From an uncultured Clostridia bacterium (GTDB lineage Bacteria; Bacillota; Clostridia; TANB77; CAG-508), in NCBI GenBank assembly GCA_944388645.1, contig CALXJO010000148.1, positions 1 through 5,193 of the forward strand: a DNA stretch of 5,193 nucleotides. Reading direction: 5' to 3'. Below are positions 1 to 4,832 of the stretch, in pieces; within the stretch, counting starts at the first letter, position 1, and the number at the start of each line of letters is the position of its first letter. Made by a program: the position numbers and the translations under genes. The notes below the pieces were generated by a model. It saw nothing but the letters and a program-made list of their open reading frames with translations. It was not told the origin of the DNA and did no database searches.

Positions 1-1551
1 GATGCAACATTACAAACAATGACAAACAGAGTAATAGGAGTAATAGACCTATATGAAAATGAAACAACAAACAAACAGGAAGACACATATGAAACAAAAG
101 TAGAGATTCCTGGAAATGTAATAGTAAAATACATAGACAAACAAACAGGTGAAGAAATAGCAGAAGGTTATGAGTTAAAAGGATTAGCCGGAGACTCATA
201 TAGAACAGAGTTAAAAGACATATATGGCTACACATTTGTAGAAAGCACAAATAACACATCTGGAAACATGATAGAAGGAACAATAGAAGTAATCTACTAT
301 TATGAAAGAACAAATGCAGGTGGAGTAATAGTACACTATGTAGATGAAGAAGGAAACAAACTAATTGATGATGTAACAATAAACGGTAAAGTACAAGACC
401 CATACACAACAGAGCAAAAAGAAATACCAAATTATGACTTCGTAAGAGTAGAAGGACAAACAGAAGGAGAAATGGTAGAGGGAGTAATAGAGGTAACATA
501 CATCTACAAGAAGATACCAGCAAGAGTAATAGTACAACACCTAGAAAAAGATGATACACCAGATGACAACACAGATAATGTAGTTCTAGCAGAGAAAGAA
601 ATTATAGAAGGCTTTAGTGGAGACGAATATACAACAGAAAGAAAAGAAATAGAAAATTACAAACCAGCAGATCCAGAGCCAGAAAACGCTGAAGGAACAA
701 TGACAAGGGAAGACATATACGTAACATACTATTACGAAAGAAAACCAAGTGGAATTGTAACAGTTAAGTATGTAGACGTAGACACAAACGAAGAAATCTT
801 ACGCAAAGTGGAACTACCAGATGGAAGTGAAGAATACACAAGCTACAGAGAGCAAATGAGCGGTCTATGTGGACTAGAATACAGTACAGAACAAAAAGAC
901 ATACCATATTATAACTTCGTAGAAGAAATGAGACCAACAAATGCTACAGGAGTATACACAGAAGAAGATATAGAAGTAATCTACTACTACAGAAAACAAA
1001 CATTTAACTTAAGCGTAGAAAAACTAATAGATAGAATAACAGTAAATGGAGTAGAACACAGCTTAAAAGACGGACTAGACCAAATAGATGTAGTAGCAAG
1101 CAAAGTACAAGAGACAGATATAGTAGTAACATACAAGATAGTTGTAAGTAACCCATCAGAAATAGCAGGTACAGCAACGGCCATCGAAAGCATACCAGAC
1201 TTCTTTAGAGTAACAGACGGAACAAGTGCAGAGTGGACAGAAAACGGTAAATCTCTAAATGCAACAGTAGAATTACAACCAGGAGAAACAAAAGAGCTAA
1301 CAGTTGTACTAAGATGGATTAAAAACTCAAATAACTTCGGATTGCAAGTAAACACAGTAACATTACAAAAAGTAGAAAACCCTGCAAACTATGAAGAAAC
1401 AGACTTAAGTGACAACACAAGCATAGCAGAAGTGCTTCTTTCAGTAAAAACAGGTGGAATAGATACAAGCATAGTAATAGGAACAGCACTAATTGTAATG
1501 ATAGGAGCATTAATGATTACAATATATCTAAAAGAGAAAAATAGAAAATAA
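1..1551 (+). CDS. MucBP-repeat cell-surface protein, C-terminal part (5' end cut by window edge)
   Basis: The frame is open from base 1, so the ATG at 19 is probably internal and the true start lies upstream. No signal peptide is visible. Numbering from that ATG, four MucBP-like repeats lie at about 32-97, 102-165, 168-241 and 246-326. Each starts with a VxVxYVD-like strand, has a central Y-(T/R)-T-E-x-K-(D/E)-I motif and ends in a (V/I)xYxYxxx strand. A DUF11-like beta domain follows at about 328-472 (K-x-V-x-x-x-x-P, then DNTS near its end). The C terminus has SVKTG (475-479), a hydrophobic segment (about 484-504) and a basic tail KEKNRK, the layout of a sortase signal or simple membrane anchor. 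No canonical LPxTG is present. MucBP families bind mucin or other host glycans, so an adhesin role is inferred. Codon use is strongly A-rich (ACA, ATA, GTA, AAA). MucBP repeat family is fairly sure; ligand and anchoring mode are not. Confidence 0.85.
   Translation, partial: DATLQTMTNRVIGVIDLYENETTNKQEDTYETKVEIPGNVIVKYIDKQTGEEIAEGYELKGLAGDSYRTELKDIYGYTFVESTNNTSGNMIEGTIEVIYYYERTNAGGVIVHYVDEEGNKLIDDVTINGKVQDPYTTEQKEIPNYDFVRVEGQTEGEMVEGVIEVTYIYKKIPARVIVQHLEKDDTPDDNTDNVVLAEKEIIEGFSGDEYTTERKEIENYKPADPEPENAEGTMTREDIYVTYYYERKPSGIVTVKYVDVDTNEEILRKVELPDGSEEYTSYREQMSGLCGLEYSTEQKDIPYYNFVEEMRPTNATGVYTEEDIEVIYYYRKQTFNLSVEKLIDRITVNGVEHSLKDGLDQIDVVASKVQETDIVVTYKIVVSNPSEIAGTATAIESIPDFFRVTDGTSAEWTENGKSLNATVELQPGETKELTVVLRWIKNSNNFGLQVNTVTLQKVENPANYEETDLSDNTSIAEVLLSVKTGGIDTSIVIGTALIVMIGALMITIYLKEKNRK
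112..996 (+). repeat. Four tandem MucBP-type protein repeats
   Basis: The repeats are seen at protein level and correspond to about 112-309, 322-513, 520-741 and 754-996. The shared pattern is a strand with Y-(I/V)-D or a related form, then (D/E)-x-Y-(T/R/S)-T-E-x-K-(D/E)-I, an aromatic (Y/F) pair, an (E/T)G turn and a terminal I-x-V-x-Y-x-Y strand. Repeats 3 and 4 are longer by insertions after the first strand. Repeat 4 carries the only cysteine of the visible protein (residue 284). The copies are clearly diverged in DNA sequence, so this is not a recent tandem expansion. Confidence 0.8.
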
Positions 1552-1555
1552 CAAA

Positions 1556-1596
1556 TTCGCCCAAGAGAGATTTCCTTTCTTGGGTGAATAATTTTT
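1556..1596 (+). terminator. Rho-independent terminator of the MucBP gene
   Basis: It begins 4 nt after the TAA stop. The arm 1556-1569 pairs with 1575-1588 in a 14-bp stem with two G-U pairs (1559/1585 and 1567/1577), closed by a 5-nt loop. The stem is followed by TAA and then five T (1592-1596). This separates the surface-protein gene from mazEF. Confidence 0.85.
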
Positions 1597-1599
1597 GGG
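1586..1599 (+). repeat. Left copy of a 14-bp perfect inverted repeat bracketing mazEF
   Basis: GAATAATTTTTGGG here is the exact reverse complement of 2487-2500. It overlaps the tail of the upstream terminator. The two copies enclose mazEF and all its control sequences in about 915 bp. The motif is AT-rich, so a chance match is possible. No obvious target-site duplication is seen just outside the copies. Confidence 0.55.
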
Positions 1600-1618
1600 A
1601 ACACCTTACAAAAACAGG
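1592..1618 (+). repeat. Degenerate copy of the intergenic hairpin repeat found after mazF
   Basis: The core ACACCTTACAAAAACAGG (1601-1618) matches 16 of 18 positions of 2379-2396 in the same orientation. The T-rich lead-in also resembles the motif in the 36-nt repeats. The right half of the palindrome is decayed (GTTTGTC instead of AAGGTGTCC), so only a weak hairpin can form. The related sequences lie on both sides of mazEF. Confidence 0.5.
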
Positions 1619-1727
1619 TTTGTCTTTTTATGTAGAAATATGAAGTACGAAAATGCTTGAATTTTCAATACATACATTATATTATAGTTACACAAAGAAA
1701 CCTTTTATAATATTTTTTATTATCTCA

Positions 1728-1756
1728 TTGACATTTTTTACAATATAGTATATACT
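1728..1756 (+). promoter_or_regulatory. Sigma-A type promoter of mazEF
   Basis: A perfect -35 TTGACA (1728-1733) is separated by 17 nt from TATACT (1751-1756), one base off the TATAAT consensus. Transcription should start near 1763. This rules out the upstream in-frame ATG at 1757 as the mazE start, because that codon would lie before the mRNA begins. Confidence 0.8.
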
Positions 1757-1766
1757 ATGTATATAC
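1745..1766 (+). promoter_or_regulatory. Probable MazE/MazEF autoregulatory operator
   Basis: A perfect 14-bp palindrome ATAGTATATACTAT (1745-1758) covers the -10 box. Its core GTATATAC (1748-1755) recurs at 1759-1766, so the two identical palindromic octamers are 11 bp apart, about one helical turn, over the -10 and predicted start site. MazE-type AbrB-fold antitoxins are known to repress their own promoters at such repeated palindromes. Binding by this MazE is inferred. Confidence 0.6.
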
Positions 1767-1769
1767 GAG

Positions 1770-1774
1770 AGGAG
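1770..1774 (+). promoter_or_regulatory. Ribosome binding site that fixes the mazE start
   Basis: AGGAG (1770-1774) lies 9 nt before the ATG at 1784 but only 3 nt before the ATG at 1778. The 1784 start is therefore preferred. Confidence 0.7.
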
Positions 1775-1783
1775 TTGATGAAA

Positions 1784-2029
1784 ATGACAACTAATATTCA
1801 AAAATGGGGAAATAGTCAAGGCGTTAGAATTCCTAAAATGATATTAGATAGTGTCAATTGGTCTGAAAATGAAAATGTAGTAATAATTGTGGATAATGGA
1901 AAATTAGTTATAGAAAAAGCTAAAGAACATAAAAGAAAAAATATAAAAGAATTATTTGAATCTTATAAAGGAGACTATGAACCAATAGAAATTGATTGGG
2001 GAGAGCCAAAAGGAGAAGAAATATGGTAA
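1784..2029 (+). CDS. mazE: MazE antitoxin, AbrB/SpoVT fold
   Basis: An 81-residue antitoxin that neutralises MazF and represses the shared promoter. The N-terminal swapped-hairpin DNA-binding domain (about 1-45) shows the family signature KWGNS..VRIP (residues 7-17), followed by the beta strands VVIIVDNGKLVIE. The C terminus ends IDWGEPKGEEIW. It closely matches the toxin-binding tail of E. coli MazE (as I recall it, ending IDWGEPKDKEVW), so I assign mazE rather than a generic AbrB regulator. The start at 1784 is chosen from the RBS spacing and promoter position; ATG 1778 is the only other realistic choice. The stop overlaps the mazF start by 7 nt, giving translational coupling. Antitoxin tails are usually protease-sensitive (family knowledge, not seen here). 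Confidence 0.93.
   Translation: MTTNIQKWGNSQGVRIPKMILDSVNWSENENVVIIVDNGKLVIEKAKEHKRKNIKELFESYKGDYEPIEIDWGEPKGEEIW
2011..2015 (+). promoter_or_regulatory. Ribosome binding site of mazF, inside the mazE coding end
   Basis: AGGAG (2011-2015) lies 7 nt before the ATG at 2023, inside mazE codons for K-G-E-E. It supports ATG 2023 over the in-frame TTG at 1996, and couples toxin translation to that of the antitoxin. Confidence 0.75.
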
Positions 2030-2358
2030 AGCAAGGAACTATTATAAAAATCAATTTTAATCCACAAGCAGGGCACGAACAAGCAGGATATAGACCAGCT
2101 GTTGTAATAAGTAATAATATATTTAACGAAAAAACAAAATTATCTATTGTTTGTCCTATTACAAATACAAATAATCATTTTCCTTTACATATTCCATTAG
2201 ATGATAGAACTAGGACAACAGGTGTGATATTATGCGAACATATAAAAGCGCTAGATTTAAATAGTAGAACATATCAAGTAGTAGAGAACTTACCAAACGA
2301 TATACTGGAAAATGTTATAGATGTTGTTTATGCTGAAATAGAGAAAATTGAAGAATAG
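2023..2358 (+). CDS. mazF: MazF toxin, sequence-specific mRNA endoribonuclease (PemK/CcdB fold)
   Basis: A 111-residue toxin of normal family length. It would cleave single-stranded RNA at short specific sites and halt translation when MazE is lost. Visible family features are the early strand G-T-I-I-K-I-N-F-N-P, the signature HEQAGYRPAVVIS (18-30) with the catalytic-type Arg24, and PIT (45-47) with Thr47. These positions match the Arg and Thr known to be needed in MazF enzymes. A middle G-V-I-L-C-E-H-I-K-A-L-D strand region and a C-terminal helix follow. The family looks intact, so the toxin is probably active. EQAG(Y/H)RPAVV resembles E. coli MazF more than the B. subtilis NdoA type. The cleavage site cannot be read from sequence. 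It is the second gene of the mazEF operon and overlaps mazE by 7 nt. Confidence 0.93.
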   Translation: MVKQGTIIKINFNPQAGHEQAGYRPAVVISNNIFNEKTKLSIVCPITNTNNHFPLHIPLDDRTRTTGVILCEHIKALDLNSRTYQVVENLPNDILENVIDVVYAEIEKIEE

Positions 2359-2366
2359 TTTATACT

Positions 2367-2415
2367 GTGTTTTTAAGGACACCTTCCGAAAACAGGAAGG
2401 TGTCCTTAAAAACAC
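2367..2415. repeat. Perfect 21-bp inverted repeat (strong hairpin) after mazF
   Basis: The arm 2367-2387 is the exact reverse complement of 2395-2415, with a 7-nt loop GAAAACA (2388-2394). It starts 9 nt after the mazF stop. Neither strand has a T-tract directly after it, so it is not a textbook terminator. It could still stabilise the mazEF mRNA 3' end, be an RNase III site, or help stop the convergent transcripts. Its right arm runs into the 36-nt repeat array. Confidence 0.85.
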
Positions 2416-2417
2416 CC

Positions 2418-2453
2418 AAAAGATGTTTTCGAGAAGTGTCCCCAAAAACATCT
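2418..2453 (-). terminator. Possible second, tandem terminator of the por-ferredoxin operon
   Basis: Read on the minus strand, the 9-bp stem (2453-2445 with 2429-2421) ends in a run of four U, the first of which belongs to the stem. It repeats the upstream hairpin at 36-nt spacing and may act as a back-up. Confidence is low because the U-run is short and interrupted by G. Confidence 0.35.
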
Positions 2454-2488
2454 AAAAGGTGTTTTGGAGAAGTGTCCCCCAAAACACC
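2454..2488 (-). terminator. Possible terminator of the por-ferredoxin operon (first hairpin)
   Basis: Read on the minus strand, the 10-bp stem (2488-2479 with 2467-2458) is followed at once by four U. It begins 7 nt after the ferredoxin stop. The U-tract is short, so strength is uncertain, but a second similar hairpin follows. Confidence 0.5.
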
Positions 2489-2500
2489 CAAAAATTATTC
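2487..2500 (-). repeat. Right copy of the 14-bp inverted repeat bracketing mazEF
   Basis: CCCAAAAATTATTC on the plus strand is the exact reverse complement of 1586-1599. It overlaps the last Glu codon and TAA stop of the ferredoxin gene, and the 3' end of the 36-nt repeat array. Confidence 0.55.
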
Positions 2501-2665
2501 TTCTACTGGAGCGTCAACTGGGCAAACAGATGCACATGTTCCACAGCTTATGCATACAGCAGGATCAATTTCATATTTGTCTCCTTTGTCTGATATGCAA
2601 GATACTGGGCAGTTAGCTGCACAAGCTCCACAAGCTATACATTTATCTGTAATTTTATATGCCAT
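2495..2665 (-). CDS. Small 2[4Fe-4S] ferredoxin
   Basis: A 56-residue clostridial-type ferredoxin carrying low-potential electrons. It has two CxxCxxCxxxCP motifs: Cys9/12/15/19 and Cys38/41/44/48. As in the family, each cluster should take three Cys from one motif and the last from the other. An extra Cys23 follows the first motif. The start ATG at 2665 has AAGGTGG 8 nt upstream and lies 1 nt after the porB stop. An in-frame GTG at 2677 would fall within that Shine-Dalgarno sequence and is rejected. As the last gene of the por operon, it is plausibly the immediate electron acceptor of the pyruvate oxidoreductase. That pairing is inferred; it could instead be a bound extra subunit. Length and motifs are complete. 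Confidence 0.93.
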   Translation of the reverse strand: MAYKITDKCIACGACAANCPVSCISDKGDKYEIDPAVCISCGTCASVCPVDAPVEE

Positions 2666-2666
2666 T

Positions 2667-3638
2667 TTATTCACCACCTTTGTTTTTATTTGTCATTTCT
2701 TCTAAGTCTAATAATTCTTGCCAACGTTTATCAACTTCCTCTTGGAAAGCTTTTATCATCCATTCATTACCTGGTTTAAACATATGTTTAAAACGTTTTT
2801 GAGGACGTAAAAATTCTTCAATTGGTAATTTTTTCGCTGGTTTGTATGTTATATGATATACACCATCAACCACTTCAAATAGAGGCCAATAGCATGTATC
2901 TGCAGCAAGTTTATTTATTTTCATAAGGTCTTCTGTTGCATAACCCCATCCACGTGGGCAAGGAGCTAGTACATTTAAGAATGTAGGACCTTCTGTATAA
3001 ATTGCTTTTTCTGCTTTTTCATATAAATCTTTAAAGTTTGTCATTGCTATACTTTGAGCAACATATGGTAAATGATGAGCAACCATTATTTGTGTTAAAT
3101 CTTTTCTAGATTGCATCTTACCAGGAATTACAGATCCTGCAGGTGATGTTGTTGTATCTGCAAATCTAGGTGTTGCAGATGAACGTTGAATACCTGTATT
3201 CATGTATGCACCATTATCATAGCATACATATGTCATATCATGACCTCTTTCCATTGCACCTGATAAACTTTGTATACCTATATCATATGTTCCACCATCT
3301 CCACCAAATGCGATGAATTTAGTCTTGCTTCCATCTTCTTCTTTTAATTTTCCTTGTTTTACTAAAGATTTATATGCAGCTTCTACACCTGAACAAGTTG
3401 CTCCAGCACACTCAAATGCTGTATGAATATAAGAATCTGTCCAAGATGTATATGGATATATACAAGTAGAAACTTCCATACATCCAGTAGCATTAGCAAC
3501 TACTGCATGGTCATTTTCATGAAGTGCTCTCATAATCATTCTTGCAACTGGTGGAGCACCACAACCTGCACACATTCTGTGTCCTGCAGTAAATCTAGAA
3601 GGCTTATTTGCAACTACTTCTTTTAAATTATATGCCAT
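2667..3638 (-). CDS. porB: Pyruvate:ferredoxin oxidoreductase beta subunit (TPP- and [4Fe-4S]-binding)
   Basis: A 323-residue subunit holding thiamine pyrophosphate and the proximal cluster. It works with PorA in oxidative decarboxylation: pyruvate + CoA + oxidised ferredoxin to acetyl-CoA + CO2 + reduced ferredoxin. Visible cluster-type cysteines are Cys23 and Cys26 (HRMCAGCGAP), Cys53 (ATGCMEVST) and Cys227 (APCPRGW), matching the four family positions. The TPP/Mg motif starts at GDGG (113-116) and ends at DNGAYMNTG (141-149). The N-terminal TAGHRMCAGCG and the C-terminal FKPGNEWMIKAF are typical of PorB. Length is normal. The start is supported by AAAAGGAGGT 9 nt upstream. The gene begins 3 nt after porA ends. 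A related oxidoreductase for branched 2-oxoacids is less likely but not excluded by sequence alone. Confidence 0.93.
   Translation of the reverse strand: MAYNLKEVVANKPSRFTAGHRMCAGCGAPPVARMIMRALHENDHAVVANATGCMEVSTCIYPYTSWTDSYIHTAFECAGATCSGVEAAYKSLVKQGKLKEEDGSKTKFIAFGGDGGTYDIGIQSLSGAMERGHDMTYVCYDNGAYMNTGIQRSSATPRFADTTTSPAGSVIPGKMQSRKDLTQIMVAHHLPYVAQSIAMTNFKDLYEKAEKAIYTEGPTFLNVLAPCPRGWGYATEDLMKINKLAADTCYWPLFEVVDGVYHITYKPAKKLPIEEFLRPQKRFKHMFKPGNEWMIKAFQEEVDKRWQELLDLEEMTNKNKGGE
2674..2680 (-). promoter_or_regulatory. Ribosome binding site of the ferredoxin gene, inside the porB end
   Basis: AAGGTGG (2680 to 2674) is 8 nt before the ATG at 2665 and lies in the Lys-Gly-Gly codons at the PorB C terminus. 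It decides the ATG 2665 start. Confidence 0.7.
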
Positions 3639-3641
3639 AGC

Positions 3642-4832
3642 TTATTTACCTCCTTTTCTTAATCCAAAATATCTATATGGATTATCAACTTTTCCAGTTT
3701 TAACGATTTCTTGTAAATCTTCAAATACTCCAGCAAGTTCTTTTGTTGTTGTATCTCTTCCACCAATACCATAAATATAATTTACAGCTGGTACATGTAC
3801 ATTTTGTGTGTACATAGCTGATGTTACATCTGTAAATAATGGGGCACCTGCACCATTTAGACTATCTGCTTTGTCTAAAATTGCAACAGCTTTTAAATGA
3901 GAAAGAGCTTTTGCTACTTCTTCAACAGGGAAAGGTCTATATACACGTAGTTTTAAAAGACCTGCTTTAACACCCTTTGCTCTTAAATCATCTACAACAG
4001 CTTTAGTTGTTCCTGCTGTTGAGTTCATACAAACAATTGCAATTTCTGCATCATCTAATTTGTATTCTTCGAAGAAACCATATTTTCTTCCTGTTAATTT
4101 TTCAAATTTATCTGCTACTTCTAAGATAACTTTCTTAGCATTTTTCATAGCTTCTGCTTGTTGGTATTTATGTTCAAAAAGATATGCTTGAACATCCATA
4201 GGACCAACAGCAATTGGTTCATCATGATTTAATAAATAATGTTCTGGTTTATATTTTCCAACAAACTCTTTAACTTTTTCATCTTCAATAAGTTCTATAT
4301 TTTCTATAGAATGTGATGTTATAAATCCATCTTGGCAAACCATTAAAGGAAGCATAACATCTTTATGCTCAGCAATTTGATGAGCCATTATTAAATTATC
4401 ATAAGCTTCTTGGTTGTTTTCTGAGAATAACATTATCCAACCTGCATCTCTTACTCCCATTGCATCTGAATGGTCATTGTGTATATTTAATGGTCCAGAT
4501 ACAGCTCTATTAACTAAAGTAAGAACTATTGGAAGTCTTGAGCTTGAAGCTATATAAAGCATTTCCCACATGAAAGATAAACCATTTGCAGATGTAGCAG
4601 TCATTGCTCTTGCTCCAGCAGCTTCTGCACCAATACAAGCACTCATTGCACTATGTTCACTTTCTACTGCAACAAACTCTGTATCAACTTGGCCATTACT
4701 TACAAAAGTTGAAAAATATTGTGGTATTTCTGTAGAAGGTGTAATAGGGAAAGCTGCTACAACATCTGGGTTAATTTGCTTCATAGCTATTGCTGAAGCT
4801 TCATTACCACTTAAACGTTCTCTAATACTCAT
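3642..4832 (-). CDS. porA: Pyruvate:ferredoxin oxidoreductase alpha subunit
   Basis: A 396-residue catalytic partner of PorB. The N-terminal domain has FPITPSTEI (28-36) with Thr31, the conserved substrate-binding Thr of the family, and VESEHSA (56-62), where Glu59 fits the Glu that activates TPP. TSANGL (80-85), the DHSDAMGVRDAGW segment (120-132) and the C-terminal transketolase-like domain with LLKLRVYRPFP also fit. Length is typical of PorA in four-subunit enzymes, not of the roughly 1,200-residue single-chain clostridial enzyme. The ATG shares its A with the porD TAA stop (TAATG), and AAGGAGGT lies 8 nt upstream, so translation is coupled. PorA is assigned by motif set and gene order; a 2-ketoisovalerate enzyme is the main alternative. 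Confidence 0.94.
   Translation of the reverse strand: MSIRERLSGNEASAIAMKQINPDVVAAFPITPSTEIPQYFSTFVSNGQVDTEFVAVESEHSAMSACIGAEAAGARAMTATSANGLSFMWEMLYIASSSRLPIVLTLVNRAVSGPLNIHNDHSDAMGVRDAGWIMLFSENNQEAYDNLIMAHQIAEHKDVMLPLMVCQDGFITSHSIENIELIEDEKVKEFVGKYKPEHYLLNHDEPIAVGPMDVQAYLFEHKYQQAEAMKNAKKVILEVADKFEKLTGRKYGFFEEYKLDDAEIAIVCMNSTAGTTKAVVDDLRAKGVKAGLLKLRVYRPFPVEEVAKALSHLKAVAILDKADSLNGAGAPLFTDVTSAMYTQNVHVPAVNYIYGIGGRDTTTKELAGVFEDLQEIVKTGKVDNPYRYFGLRKGGK
3648..3657 (-). promoter_or_regulatory. Ribosome binding site of porB, inside the porA end
   Basis: AAAAGGAGGT (3657 to 3648) is 9 nt before the porB ATG and encodes the Lys-Gly-Gly of the PorA C terminus. Confidence 0.8.

Larger units (their letters stand above)
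2400..2489. repeat. 36-nt tandem repeat, about 2.5 units, each able to fold
   Basis: GTGTCC recurs at 2400, 2436 and 2472, exactly 36 nt apart. The units 2418-2453 and 2454-2489 match at 31 of 36 positions. Each forms a hairpin: 2421-2429 with 2445-2453 (9 bp), and 2458-2467 with 2479-2488 (10 bp). Both hairpins share the loop-side motif AGAAGTGTCCC. The array fills the gap between mazF and the ferredoxin gene. There are no unique spacers, so this is not a CRISPR array. Confidence 0.8.

Noticed and set aside
987..1604. Minus-strand open frames antisense to the MucBP gene
   Set aside because: They are shadows of the A-rich coding strand. They lack ribosome sites and known motifs, and overlap a well-supported gene.
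1657..1685. Possible second promoter (TTGAAT, 17 nt, TATTAT) upstream of mazEF
   Set aside because: Both boxes are weak and such matches are common in AT-rich DNA. The 1728-1756 promoter is far better placed.
1757..1783. Longer mazE start at ATG 1757
   Set aside because: It abuts the -10 box and lies upstream of the predicted transcript start. AGGAG and family alignment favour 1784.
1996..2022. Longer mazF start at TTG 1996
   Set aside because: The extra residues GRAKRRRN have no counterpart in MazF, and AGGAG sits correctly before ATG 2023.
2400..2489. 36-nt repeats as a CRISPR array
   Set aside because: The units are directly adjacent with no unique spacers, only about 2.5 copies exist, and no cas gene is present.
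2666..2677. Longer ferredoxin start at GTG 2677
   Set aside because: The codon is part of the Shine-Dalgarno region of ATG 2665 and has no ribosome site of its own.
2367..2705. Open frame on the plus strand with a 12-residue periodic protein (KTxKRCFxEVSP)
   Set aside because: The periodicity is the 36-nt DNA repeat read in frame, and the rest is antisense to the ferredoxin gene. It has no ribosome site or recognisable domain.
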